From NCBI GenBank assembly GCA_017395245.1, contig JAFPVR010000055.1, positions 1-64,000 on the forward strand: a stretch of DNA of 64,000 nt. The letters are read 5' to 3'. A program made the position numbers and the translations under genes. Position 1 is the first letter of the stretch, and every line of letters begins with the position of its first letter. Of the stretch, positions 51,010-59,670 are shown in pieces. The notes under the pieces are model-generated. The model was not told the origin of the DNA and did not search any database. It saw only the letters and a list, made by a program, of their open reading frames with translations. The stretch comes from Bacteroidales bacterium. Its GTDB lineage: Bacteria > Bacteroidota > Bacteroidia > Bacteroidales > WCHB1-69.

Positions 51010-52308
51010 ATGTCAACACGCATTCATAGAATCTGCATATCGTTCCTACTGGTGTTCTTGTCAGCGGGAACGATTTGTTTGCAGGCCCAGGACACCATTC
51101 GTCTGATGCAGTACAACCTGATGTACTACACCAACAGTTCTGGGGTGTCGGATTGTAACAGTATGACCAACAATCTGAACAACAAGGATGCGCATATCAA
51201 GACCATTTTCCAGTACGTGCAGCCCACAGTGCTGTGTGTGTGCGAAATAGGGTCGCAGACGCAGTATGCCGACCGGCTGCTCAACAACGCCATTAACGTG
51301 GACGGCATCGATTATTACCGACGCGGACCGCTCACGAGCCAGTCGGGCGGCACCATCGCCAACATGATTTTCTACGACTCCCGCAAGCTGACCCTCTACA
51401 AATCGACCAACATCACGACTGCGTATCGCGACATCAACGGTTACACATTCTACTATAATGCTGACAATCTGGCAGATGGCGACACCATATTCTCAACGTT
51501 CTGGATTGCGCACCTGAAAGCGGGCTCCGGCAGCACCAATGAGCAGTATCGCCTTACGCAGACGCAGAAGTTGATGAACCGCATCGCCAACTTGGGGTTG
51601 CCAGGTAACTACACCTTCTCCGGCGATTTCAACATCTATTCCAGTGACGAGCCTGCCTATCAAGAACTTACGGAATATTCGAACAGTCTGTACCGTTTCT
51701 ATGACCCGGTGAACAGTCCGGGCTATTGGCACAACAATGGGCAGTTTGCCTCGCTGCACACGCAATCTACGCACTCGCAAGATGCCGACTGTTTCTCCTC
51801 CGGCGGCCTCGACGACCGCTTTGATTTCATCCTCGTTTCGCCGTACATTTACTACGGCAGCGACCGAATCCACCTTGTGGATGGTTCGTATCATGCTTTA
51901 GGTCAGGACGGTATGCGGTTCAACGGTTCCGTCCTTTCTCCTGCCAACAACTCTATCCCGAACAATGTCGCCACCGCGCTCTACCAGCAGTCCGACCACT
52001 TGCCAGTAATTCTGGACCTGGCCATTGACGCACATGTCGGCGTACGGGAGCCGCAGGCCGACCATTTTGTCCACGTGACCAATCCGGTTCGGGAGAGTTT
52101 GGAAATGGAACTTCAGAGCGTCGAGGCCGGTTTCTACACCATTTCACTGTTCTCCATGGACGGTCGGACGCTGGCCGTGTACCAGGAAGATTTGGACGCG
52201 GGAGTACATAAATTGCGCTACCCCTTTCCCTATGGAAGAGGCGCGTATTTAGCACATATTCAGCGTAAAAACGGCCGAAAAACAGTCAAAAAATTGATTT
52301 GTTTCTAA
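51010..52308 (+). CDS. Secreted endonuclease/exonuclease/phosphatase-family protein with T9SS sorting domain
   Basis: This 432-residue protein has a signal peptide (about 1-26), an EEP (DNase I-like) domain at about 28-345 and a type A T9SS C-terminal domain (about 358-432: NPVRESLEMELQ, GFYTISLFSMDGRTLAVYQ, GAYLAHIQRKNGRKTVKKL). EEP residues include MQYNLMYY, VLCVCEIG, FSGDFNIYSS and SDHLPVILD. It should be a surface-attached nuclease or phosphodiesterase, exported by T9SS and processed by PorU. The frame extends upstream only through the palindrome at 50955, so I start it at 51010. Confidence 0.88.
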   Translation: MSTRIHRICISFLLVFLSAGTICLQAQDTIRLMQYNLMYYTNSSGVSDCNSMTNNLNNKDAHIKTIFQYVQPTVLCVCEIGSQTQYADRLLNNAINVDGIDYYRRGPLTSQSGGTIANMIFYDSRKLTLYKSTNITTAYRDINGYTFYYNADNLADGDTIFSTFWIAHLKAGSGSTNEQYRLTQTQKLMNRIANLGLPGNYTFSGDFNIYSSDEPAYQELTEYSNSLYRFYDPVNSPGYWHNNGQFASLHTQSTHSQDADCFSSGGLDDRFDFILVSPYIYYGSDRIHLVDGSYHALGQDGMRFNGSVLSPANNSIPNNVATALYQQSDHLPVILDLAIDAHVGVREPQADHFVHVTNPVRESLEMELQSVEAGFYTISLFSMDGRTLAVYQEDLDAGVHKLRYPFPYGRGAYLAHIQRKNGRKTVKKLICF

Positions 52309-52359
52309 ACATAATCTGCGTCAAACGATGAGAATGACACTTTTGGAATAAAAAAAATG

Positions 52360-52367
52360 TATTTTTG
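52360..52367 (+). promoter_or_regulatory. -7 box for the DksA-like gene
   Basis: TATTTTTG followed by C lies 39 nt before the ATG at 52407. Confidence 0.6.
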
Positions 52368-52406
52368 CACTTTCGTTTTCATCTACAAAAAAGAATCAAA
52401 ACCGTT

Positions 52407-52793
52407 ATGAGCGAAGTCGTTGTAAACCGTTATTCTGACGAAGATCTGGAAGAATTCAGAGCTTTGATTGAAAAGAAAATCGAAGAGGCTAAAAAGAACC
52501 TCGAAGTATATCAGGAGGCCTACAGCGGTGTCGGAAATGACACAAAGGACACGGCCCCGACATTCAAAAATCTGGAAGAGGGAAACCAAGTGCTTTCCAA
52601 GGAGGAAAATGGCCGCTTGATGGCCCGTTTGGTCAAATATATCGCCAATTTGGAGGCTGCACTGGTCCGCATCGAGAACAAAAGTTACGGCGTGGATCGC
52701 ATCACCGGCAAACTGATTCCCAAGGAGCGTCTCAGAATCGTCCCTCACGCCACGTTGGACATTGGCACCAAATTGCAAGAAAAGAAGAAATAA
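52407..52793 (+). CDS. DksA/TraR-family protein lacking zinc cysteines
   Basis: This 128-residue protein has the long coiled coil of the DksA/TraR family (about 10-90) and the end of its zinc-finger region (YGVDRITGKLIPKERLRIVPHATLD). None of the zinc-binding Cys residues is present; a Val-Asp pair stands where GIC is common. The family binds RNA polymerase in the secondary channel and adjusts transcription with ppGpp. Cys-poor versions exist in other bacteria, so it may still work. The ABC ATPase gene starts 26 nt after its stop. Confidence 0.85.
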   Translation: MSEVVVNRYSDEDLEEFRALIEKKIEEAKKNLEVYQEAYSGVGNDTKDTAPTFKNLEEGNQVLSKEENGRLMARLVKYIANLEAALVRIENKSYGVDRITGKLIPKERLRIVPHATLDIGTKLQEKKK

Positions 52794-52819
52794 GGTGTTT
52801 TTCGCGTGATTAGACCGCG

Positions 52820-54556
52820 ATGAATCCTTTGTTACAGATAGAAGACCTGTCGCTCGATTTGCGGCGCGACACCCAATGGAACCCTATTTTGCACCATATC
52901 CAGTTCTCCCTCGCAGAAGGGGAGACGTTGGGTATTGTCGGTGAGTCTGGTTCCGGAAAGTCTGTCACCGCCTTGTCCGTCATGCGGCTTCTGAACGAGC
53001 GGGCCGCCCGCTACCCTTCCGGCCGCATCCTTTTCCACCGCGATGGTCCCGACAAGCCACCTATAGACATACTGAAAGCCCAAGAATCTGACATGCAGTC
53101 GATTAGAGGCAATCAGATTGGGATGATTTTCCAGGAGCCGATGACCTCGCTCAACCCGGTCATCCGTTGCGGCGAGCAAATCACCGAACAGATTCTGCTA
53201 CACAAGAAAGTGACGGAAAAGGAGGCGAAAGAACAAGTCCTCCACTTGTTCAACGAAGTGATGCTGCCGCGTCCGGAACAGCTTTTCGATTCGTACCCTC
53301 ATGAACTCTCCGGCGGGCAGAAGCAGCGCGTCATGATTGCCATGGCCATGAGCTGCCAACCGAAACTGCTCATTGCCGACGAGCCGACCACCGCCCTTGA
53401 CGTCACCATCCAAAAGAACATCCTCGCGCTCATCCGCGACCTGCAGCAAAAATACGGAATGGCCGTGCTTTTCATCACCCACGACTTAGGGGTAATGGCT
53501 GAGATTTCCGACCGCGCCATCGTGATGTACAAGGGCGAGATTGTGGAGGATAACAGTGTGCGTGACCTCTTCCTTCATCCGCAAAATGCTTACACCAAGC
53601 AACTTATTGCCTGCCGGCCTTCGATGACCACCCGTCTGCGCAAACTTCCGCAAGTATCTGATTTCGACGGAAATACGGATACCGATATCAAACAAGTCGT
53701 TCATAATCTGACCGTTACGCCAGAAGAGCGAAAAGCTGCTCACCAGCGGCTGTATGCCGGTGACAAAATCGTGACAATCAAGAATTTAAACAAGATTTAC
53801 AAGGTACGGAAGCGCAAACTGTTTGAAAAACAGAAGTTCTTCCATGCTTTGCACGACATCAACCTCGACATCTACGAGGGCGAAACGTTGGGACTTGTCG
53901 GCGAGTCGGGTTGTGGCAAAACCACTCTCGGCCGCTCCATGCTACGGTTGATTGAGCCAACGTCCGGTGAGGTCAACTATCAAGGGAAAGACCTGACACA
54001 ACTCCCCATGTCGGAGATGCGGAAAATGCGGAAAGACCTGCAAATCATCCTGCAAGACCCGTATTCATCGCTCAACCAGCGACTTACCATCGGAGAAGCC
54101 CTCATGGAACCGATGCGGGTACACGGCATCCTGAACAATGACAAAGAACGCAAGAAACGTGTCATCGAGTTGTTGGAGCGCGTAAGCCTCAATGAATCAC
54201 ACTTTTATCGTTATCCGCACGAGTTTTCTGGTGGACAGCGGCAGCGTATCTCCATCGCACGTGCCTTGGCGGTGAACCCGAAGTTCATCATCTGCGATGA
54301 ATCGGTTTCTGCCCTCGATGTGTCAGTGCAGGCGCAAGTCCTCAACCTGCTCAACGAGCTCAAGGCTGAATACCGGTTCACCTACATCTTCATCTCGCAC
54401 GACCTGTCGGTGGTAAAATTCATGGCCGACCGCATTGCCGTCATGCAGCAGGGTGTCATCGTGGAAACCGGCGAGGCGGACGCCCTCTGTGCCCACCCGC
54501 AGACCGATTACACACGCAAACTCATCGACTCCATCCCTAAAGGCATCACAGGGTGA
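52820..54556 (+). CDS. Dpp/Opp-type ABC transporter ATPase, two domains fused (DppD-DppF)
   Basis: This 578-residue protein carries two complete ABC ATPase domains. The first (about 1-290) has Walker A GESGSGKS, signature LSGGQKQR and Walker [10 protein letters not shown]. The second (about 315-575) has [16 protein letters not shown] and FIICDESVS. Their order corresponds to DppD and DppF of dipeptide and oligopeptide importers. The permease and binding-protein genes are not adjacent. The partnership with the secreted dipeptidyl peptidases is inferred. Confidence 0.92.
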   Translation: MNPLLQIEDLSLDLRRDTQWNPILHHIQFSLAEGETLGIVGESGSGKSVTALSVMRLLNERAARYPSGRILFHRDGPDKPPIDILKAQESDMQSIRGNQIGMIFQEPMTSLNPVIRCGEQITEQILLHKKVTEKEAKEQVLHLFNEVMLPRPEQLFDSYPHELSGGQKQRVMIAMAMSCQPKLLIADEPTTALDVTIQKNILALIRDLQQKYGMAVLFITHDLGVMAEISDRAIVMYKGEIVEDNSVRDLFLHPQNAYTKQLIACRPSMTTRLRKLPQVSDFDGNTDTDIKQVVHNLTVTPEERKAAHQRLYAGDKIVTIKNLNKIYKVRKRKLFEKQKFFHALHDINLDIYEGETLGLVGESGCGKTTLGRSMLRLIEPTSGEVNYQGKDLTQLPMSEMRKMRKDLQIILQDPYSSLNQRLTIGEALMEPMRVHGILNNDKERKKRVIELLERVSLNESHFYRYPHEFSGGQRQRISIARALAVNPKFIICDESVSALDVSVQAQVLNLLNELKAEYRFTYIFISHDLSVVKFMADRIAVMQQGVIVETGEADALCAHPQTDYTRKLIDSIPKGITG

Positions 54557-54591
54557 GACAGACAAGTGATCACACATCAAACATTATAGCA

Positions 54592-55509
54592 ATGAACAAC
54601 ATTTGGAAAATCGTAATCCGTATCGGCATCGGCCTATTTTTTATTGTCTCGGCGGTGCTGAAGCTGCTGTCTTTGGACAGTTTCGAGCTGTACATCTACA
54701 GTTTCGACATTGTAAACTTCGTTTGGAGCGGTCTGGCTGCGCGGGCCATCATCGCTTGCGAGCTTCTGGTCGGCATCCTGCTGATTGCCAAGATTCGATA
54801 CAAGGAGGCGTGGTGGCTGGCCATGCTCATGCTGGCAGGCTTCTCGCTGCTGCTGGTCTATGTGATGCTGTTCCGCCACGACAGCAACTGCCACTGCATG
54901 GGCGACCTGGTGGAGATCAAGCCTTCCATTTCGCTGATTAAAAACCTGATAGCCATTGCATTGCTGTTATTTGTACGCAAGGAGGACGACTACCAGATTG
55001 GACCCTTAGGTCGCAAACTGGTGATAATTGGAGCTTTCGTGGCCGCCCTTGTGCCACCCTTTGTCCTGTTCCCGATGGACGGTGTCTATAACCTCTTCGC
55101 TAAATCCGACGAGTTGGAATACAGCGAAATCGATTTCCATGCGCTGATGGCGGATTCCACCATGCAAGATGTGGACCTTGCACACGGCAACTATATCGTA
55201 GGCATTATCTCCTCGGGCTGCGGTTTCTGCAAGACCAGTTGTTTGAAAATGTCGGAGATTGTATCCAACAACCAGTTGGACACCAACAAGATACTCTATT
55301 TCGTATGGGGTGACAGCGCATCGGTGCAGCCATTTCAGGAGGAAACCAAGACTGAATCGTTCCGCTATGTGCGCGTAAGCCCGATTGCGGCCATACGAGT
55401 TGTCAACGGGCAGTTCCCGACCTACCTGTTCATCCGAAACGGCGAGGTGGAGGCCACAGCAGACCTGCGCCACCTCACCGAGAAGGCCGTACGCGAACAT
55501 CTTCAGTAA
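54592..55509 (+). CDS. DoxX/MauE-like membrane protein with C-terminal thioredoxin-like domain
   Basis: This 305-residue protein has four membrane helices in a DoxX/MauE-like domain (about 1-125, with ELLVGILLIAKI), a fifth segment (about 140-160) and a periplasmic thioredoxin-like domain (about 175-305) with the redox motif CGFC in ISSGCGFCKTSC. It probably passes reducing or oxidising equivalents across the inner membrane to envelope thiols. A GTG at 54553 overlaps the ABC gene, but the ATG at 54592 gives a normal membrane-protein start. Its TAA stop is part of a palindrome. Confidence 0.82.
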   Translation: MNNIWKIVIRIGIGLFFIVSAVLKLLSLDSFELYIYSFDIVNFVWSGLAARAIIACELLVGILLIAKIRYKEAWWLAMLMLAGFSLLLVYVMLFRHDSNCHCMGDLVEIKPSISLIKNLIAIALLLFVRKEDDYQIGPLGRKLVIIGAFVAALVPPFVLFPMDGVYNLFAKSDELEYSEIDFHALMADSTMQDVDLAHGNYIVGIISSGCGFCKTSCLKMSEIVSNNQLDTNKILYFVWGDSASVQPFQEETKTESFRYVRVSPIAAIRVVNGQFPTYLFIRNGEVEATADLRHLTEKAVREHLQ

Positions 55510-55598
55510 AGACGTGCCACGGCGCGTCTTTTCAAACGCGCCTCACAAGTTTCCACAGACGTACCCATATCTATAGAGACGTGCCTCGGCGCGTCTCT
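55508..55598. repeat. GTAGAGACG-family palindromes, copies 8 and 9
   Basis: Two related palindromes: AAAGACG...CGTCTTT (55508-55531) and AGAGACG...CGTCTCT (55575-55598), both with the centre GTGCC-N-GGCGC. The first begins inside the TAA stop codon of the DoxX-thioredoxin gene (55507-55509). Confidence 0.8.
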
Positions 55599-55652
55599 TC
55601 TATTTTATAGAGAGGAAAAAATTTTTTTATGCCATACTTAACAAAAAAAATG

Positions 55653-55660
55653 TATTTTTG
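55653..55660 (+). promoter_or_regulatory. -7 box for the TetR-like gene
   Basis: TATTTTTG followed by CC lies 30 nt before the ATG at 55691. Confidence 0.6.
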
Positions 55661-55690
55661 CCGCGTAAATCATTTCAAAACACATTATAT

Positions 55691-56239
55691 ATGGCTTTGT
55701 CTGAGAATAAAAAAAGAGAACTCTTCGAATACTACTCACAGAACGGCTTCCGTCAACCGATGGACAAAATCGCCGATAGTTTGAGAATTTGCCACAAAAC
55801 ATTCTTCAACCGTTACTGTAACAAGGCCAAATCCGTTGAGATTGCATGGCAGTATTGGCAAGGGGTCTGCCAGAAAAAGTGGATTGCCCTCATGCAGCAC
55901 TGCAACCACAGCGTGGAAGCCCTGACGGTAACGGTGTTCCACTTCCGTTCAATGAGCCGGGAAGAGCCTCATTATTACGAGCTTACACGAGACAGACGTT
56001 TATACCTTGGTACGGATTCTTTCTTCTACACCGCCCTGAAAACCGTATTGGAGCGCGGCAAGCAGTGTTTCCATATCCATGAGAATCTAAATGAGGAAAC
56101 CTACATCCAGTTCCTGCTGAACAACCTCTTTCAGATTGATGTGGAGGAGGAGCGGCGACCGGATGTCCTGCGTTACGTCCTTTTGCCGGCCCTGACCGAA
56201 CGCGGTATGGAACTGTTTATGGAAACCCCGTTCGCGTAA
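55691..56239 (+). CDS. TetR-like DNA-binding regulator (tentative)
   Basis: This 182-residue protein has an N-terminal helix-turn-helix of the TetR type (about 1-50: KRELFEYYSQNGFRQPMDKIADSLRICHKTFFNRYCNK) and an all-helical C-terminal part of about 130 residues. That matches the TetR size and layout, but conserved TetR positions are weak. It is a single gene with its own promoter. No operator can be named. The TAA stop lies in a degenerate GTAAAGACG repeat. Confidence 0.65.
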   Translation: MALSENKKRELFEYYSQNGFRQPMDKIADSLRICHKTFFNRYCNKAKSVEIAWQYWQGVCQKKWIALMQHCNHSVEALTVTVFHFRSMSREEPHYYELTRDRRLYLGTDSFFYTALKTVLERGKQCFHIHENLNEETYIQFLLNNLFQIDVEEERRPDVLRYVLLPALTERGMELFMETPFA

Positions 56240-56260
56240 AGACGTTATAATTCACGTCTC
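56236..56260. repeat. Degenerate GTAGAGACG-type palindrome at the TetR-like gene stop
   Basis: GTAAAGACGT (56236-56245, containing the TAA stop) pairs with ACGTCTCC (56254-56261) over only six perfect positions. It is a weak member of the family. Confidence 0.5.
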
Positions 56261-56327
56261 CTCAGCCCATTCCAAACAGTCTCTGCAAATTAAACATGGC
56301 GTATTCCCATCAATCTAAAAAAGTGGT

Positions 56328-56335
56328 ATTTTTGC
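56328..56335 (+). promoter_or_regulatory. -7 box for the GATase-like gene
   Basis: TATTTTTG followed by CC lies 13 nt before the ATG at 56349, which implies a very short leader. Confidence 0.6.
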
Positions 56336-56348
56336 CGCCAATTTTGAA

Positions 56349-57611
56349 ATGATGAAAAGAATCGCCCTTACAATTTGCATATTGCTTTCCTTGTTCGCCG
56401 GACGAGCCAGTTACCTGTTGATTCCCATGGACCTCGCACAGGCTAATCACCTGAAGGCTTACGGCATTGCCTATTTCGCTGTGGCTCACCAAGTTGACAT
56501 GAGCTGGCTGCTAAACTACCGAGGTGGCAGTTTCATGTGCCCCTACAGCAGCGTCTTGGAAGATGAGTGCGTCATCCGCGGTGTCTCCTACGAGGTCATC
56601 GCCGACATGCAGGCCACGCAGATTCTCAACGAAATTGCGGTAGTGGAGAACAATATGAACGAGATTCGCCTCACCAAGGAGCCGAAAATTGCCGTCTACT
56701 CCCCGAAAAACAAGCTGCCGTGGGACGATGCCGTGACCCTCGTACTCACTTACGCCGAAATCCCTTACACCGTGATTTACGATGAGGAAGTCATCAAGGG
56801 TGAACTGCCGAAATACGACTGGTTACACCTGCACCATGAGGATTTCACCGGCCAATACGGGAAGTTTTGGGCCAGTCAGCGCAACACCAAGTGGTATCAG
56901 GAGGATGTGAAGGAGAATGAAGAACGGGCCGCACAGTTAGGTTTCACCAAGGTGTCACAGATGAAGCTGGCCGTGGCCAAGGGCATCCGAGACTTCGTGG
57001 CCGGCGGCGGTTACCTTTTCGCCATGTGCTCCGGCCCCGACAGCTACGACATTGCGCTTGCTGCCGAAGGGGTGGACATCTGCGAGAGCATGTTTGACGG
57101 TGACCCAATGGACCCGCAGGCGCAAAGCAAACTCAATTACGATAACTGTTTCGCTTTCACCAACTTTCATATTGAAACAAACCCTTACGTCTATGAGGTT
57201 TCCGACATTGACGTAAGTCCCACGCAGCATATCTCCAACAAATCGCACGACTATTTCACGCTGTTCGAATTCTCGGCAAAGTGGGATCCTGTACCCACCA
57301 TGCTGTGCCAGAATCACTTGCAAGTGATTCCCGGCTTCATGGGACAGACCACGGCATTCCGTAAGGAGCTCATCAAACCGACTGTAACCATTATGGGCGA
57401 GTGCGCTTATTTCAACGAGGCCCGCTACATCCACGGTGAATTCGGCAAGGGCACCTGGACGTTCTACTCCGGCCACGACCCCGAGGATTACCAGCACCTC
57501 GTCAACGACCCGCCCACCGACCTGAATCTATTCCCCAATTCGGCCGGTTACCGCCTGATTCTCAACAACGTGCTGTTCCCTGCCGCGAAAAAGCAGCAGC
57601 AGAAGACTTAA
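56349..57611 (+). CDS. Secreted class I glutamine-amidotransferase-like protein (often labelled asparagine synthetase B)
   Basis: This 420-residue protein has a signal peptide (about 1-20) and then YLLIPMDLAQANHLKAYGIAY, the start of a Bacteroidota family that, from memory, databases tend to call asparagine synthetase B. I see no asparagine synthetase features, neither an N-terminal Cys2 nor a PP-loop. The region GGGYLFAMCSGPDSYDIA with Cys227 looks like the nucleophile elbow of a class I GATase-like fold. It is probably a periplasmic protein of unknown activity. Its TAA stop lies inside a heptad repeat. Confidence 0.7.
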   Translation: MMKRIALTICILLSLFAGRASYLLIPMDLAQANHLKAYGIAYFAVAHQVDMSWLLNYRGGSFMCPYSSVLEDECVIRGVSYEVIADMQATQILNEIAVVENNMNEIRLTKEPKIAVYSPKNKLPWDDAVTLVLTYAEIPYTVIYDEEVIKGELPKYDWLHLHHEDFTGQYGKFWASQRNTKWYQEDVKENEERAAQLGFTKVSQMKLAVAKGIRDFVAGGGYLFAMCSGPDSYDIALAAEGVDICESMFDGDPMDPQAQSKLNYDNCFAFTNFHIETNPYVYEVSDIDVSPTQHISNKSHDYFTLFEFSAKWDPVPTMLCQNHLQVIPGFMGQTTAFRKELIKPTVTIMGECAYFNEARYIHGEFGKGTWTFYSGHDPEDYQHLVNDPPTDLNLFPNSAGYRLILNNVLFPAAKKQQQKT

Positions 57612-57728
57612 GACGTGAGACTTAAGACTTAGGACTTAAATTGGATATCAGAATATTGCATTGCTATAACGTATGATTGTGTAAGAAAGGAGACCTTAAA
57701 AGTCTCAAGTCTTACGTCTTACGTCTCA
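57604..57728. repeat. Two facing 7-bp arrays in a convergent gap
   Basis: AGACTTA-type heptads (57604-57638) begin in the last two codons of the GATase-like gene and include its TAA stop. After about 60 nt of unique sequence, GTCTTA-type heptads follow in the opposite sense (57701-57728). The gap separates convergent genes, and an RNA crossing it could form a long stem. Confidence 0.75.
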
Positions 57729-57755
57729 AAACAATTATCTGAAGAATGGTTTTCA

Positions 57756-58580
57756 TTAAATGTATGGAACCATATTATATATCAGTTCCACCACCTGCGG
57801 ACCGGCAGCGGCGGCGGCCTCCAAGACCTCTTCATGGCTGGCTTTCTCCACGCGACCGATAATGCCCAAATCCGTGATGACGGAAAGCGCGAACACCTCG
57901 ATGCCGCGATGGCGGGCCATGATGGCTTCCGGAACGGTGGACATACCCACGGCATCGGCGCCGAAAAGATAGAACATCTTGTACTCCGAAGGCGTTTCAA
58001 AGCAAGGACCCGACACACCGATATAGACACCCTCCTGCAAGTGGATGTTCAACTTTTTGCCGGTTTGCTGCGCCAATTTCACCAAACGGTGCGAATATAC
58101 CTCGCTCATGTTCGGGAAACGCGGACCTAACTCATCGTCATTCGGACCAATGAGCGGATTGGTGAAAAAGTGGTTGATATGGTCGCGGATTAGCATGATG
58201 TCGCCCACCTGGAACGTGGGATTCATGCCGCCCGCTGCATTCGAAAGGATGACAGTTTTTACGCCAAGACCGGGCAGAATCTGCTGCGGATAGGTCACTA
58301 CATCCATTGGGTAGCCCTCATAATAGTGGAAACGGCCGCTGAAAACGAGCACTTCCACACCGTTCAACCGACCAAAAATCAACGTTCCCTTGTGCCCTTC
58401 CACCGTGGAAACTGGAAAATAGGGGATGTCCTGGTAAGGAATCTCATCCACAATATCGACTTTATCCGTCAGGCCACCCAAACCGGAGCCTAACACGATG
58501 GCGATTTTCGGATCTATTGTTTTACGGAAGTTCAAATATTCAACCGTTTTTTCAACTCTTTTTCTCTTTTCCTCTAACAT
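57756..58580 (-). CDS. punA: Purine nucleoside phosphorylase
   Basis: This 274-residue enzyme splits inosine and guanosine with phosphate to the base and ribose 1-phosphate. Family blocks are IAIVLGSGLGGL, STVEGHKGTLIFG, VLVFSGRFHYYEGY, VILSNAAGGMN, GVYIGVSGPCFETPSEYKM and VGMSTVPEAIMARH. It is the trimeric, high-molecular-mass-independent PNP-I type. Its start overlaps the end of lpxK by 29 nt. It completes a nucleoside salvage theme with the permease and the PfkB kinase. Confidence 0.96.
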   Translation of the reverse strand: MLEEKRKRVEKTVEYLNFRKTIDPKIAIVLGSGLGGLTDKVDIVDEIPYQDIPYFPVSTVEGHKGTLIFGRLNGVEVLVFSGRFHYYEGYPMDVVTYPQQILPGLGVKTVILSNAAGGMNPTFQVGDIMLIRDHINHFFTNPLIGPNDDELGPRFPNMSEVYSHRLVKLAQQTGKKLNIHLQEGVYIGVSGPCFETPSEYKMFYLFGADAVGMSTVPEAIMARHRGIEVFALSVITDLGIIGRVEKASHEEVLEAAAAAGPQVVELIYNMVPYI

Positions 58581-59670
58581 GGTCTTTCACTATTTGGTTA
58601 AACGTATCCCGCTGTGCCTCAGTAAGAAACTCAACTTCCACCGGAACCACAAAAACGGGTAGCAAAGATACAATATTTCTGATATGCTCTGACTGTAACC
58701 GCATCCAATCTTTTTCCGTGGTAACCAGCACGGCACGTTCACCTGTGTTGTTAAAGTGCTGATCATAAACGGATTGAATTTCTTTTTCGGTGAATGTGTG
58801 ATGGTCAGGGAAGGCATAATGTTTCACCACATTTATTTTTCTCGCTATTGCAGAGACGCAAAATTTTGCGTCTCTGCAAAGATAATCAAGCAGCGGCTTC
58901 GGATTTGCAATGCCCGTCAGCAGCACCACATCCCGAACGGTCTCACAATCAAGATTTTTAGCAGCCGGGGTGACAGGCGACAACTGTTCGTAGCGGAAAC
59001 GGGTGAAAAACAGGTCTTGATGCGGTTTCAGACGAAGCTGATAGCGCCATTTAGACTCGTCAACGGAAGCCCCATCGGGCACTTTTGTCACCACAACCAT
59101 GTCGGCAAAACGCGAGGCTCGCGGGAACTCGCGCAACTTTCCTGCAGGCATCGGCATGTCCGGGCGAAAAGGGCGGTCGTATTCCGTCAGCAGGATATGG
59201 AACGTAGGCCGGAATCGCAGATGTTGGTATGCATCATCCAGCACAATCACGTTTGTTTCAGGATGCTCATCTAAAAGGTTCCGCACCCCTTCGCAACGGT
59301 CGCCATCCACGGCCAGGGGAACGTCTGGAAAACGCAAATGCGTCATAAACGGCTCATCACCAAACACTTCCGCATTCCTATCTTGTGGATCTGTCTGTAA
59401 TACAGCCTGATAACCCTTCGATTTCCGGCCATAGCCGCGACTGAGCACCGCCACATGGAAGTCCTGCTTCAGTAGGTTTATAACATATTGGGTATGAGGG
59501 GTTTTACCTGTTCCTCCCACAGCCAAGTTGCCAATGTCAATGGCGGGGACAGACGAAACCTCGCTCCATAGTATCCCTTTTCGGTATAGAAAGCGCCGAA
59601 TCGCCGCCACACACCCGAAAAGCAGGGAAAAAGGGGTCAGCAATATACCTATGAAGAGCTTAAATTGCAT
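58552..59670 (-). CDS. lpxK: Tetraacyldisaccharide 4'-kinase
   Basis: This 372-residue inner-membrane enzyme phosphorylates lipid A at the 4' position. It has an N-terminal membrane helix, SVPAIDIGNLAVGGTGKTPH with its Walker A, AVLSRGYGRKSKGY, FGDEPFMTHLRFP, VIVLDDAYQHLRF and the C-terminal LLTGIANPKPLL and FPDHHTFTE. Between the last two blocks lies LCRDAKFCVSA, which is the in-frame translation of a perfect 32-bp palindrome. I start it at 59670 (MQFKLFIG), overlapping the phoH stop by 11 nt, rather than at the earlier Met inside phoH. It is co-transcribed with phoH and punA. Confidence 0.95.
   Translation of the reverse strand: MQFKLFIGILLTPFSLLFGCVAAIRRFLYRKGILWSEVSSVPAIDIGNLAVGGTGKTPHTQYVINLLKQDFHVAVLSRGYGRKSKGYQAVLQTDPQDRNAEVFGDEPFMTHLRFPDVPLAVDGDRCEGVRNLLDEHPETNVIVLDDAYQHLRFRPTFHILLTEYDRPFRPDMPMPAGKLREFPRASRFADMVVVTKVPDGASVDESKWRYQLRLKPHQDLFFTRFRYEQLSPVTPAAKNLDCETVRDVVLLTGIANPKPLLDYLCRDAKFCVSAIARKINVVKHYAFPDHHTFTEKEIQSVYDQHFNNTGERAVLVTTEKDWMRLQSEHIRNIVSLLPVFVVPVEVEFLTEAQRDTFNQIVKDHVRGKEKKS
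58848..58879. repeat. GTAGAGACG-family palindrome inside lpxK
   Basis: A perfect 32-bp palindrome, TTGCAGAGACGCAAAA and its reverse complement, lies within the coding sequence. Its centre is identical to the intergenic copy at 50955. It keeps the frame and adds about ten residues. Confidence 0.93.

Noticed and set aside
58756..59274. Plus-strand frame of 172 codons inside lpxK
   Set aside because: It is antisense to a conserved essential gene; it repeats the peptide CRDAKFCVSA only because the palindrome reads the same on both strands.
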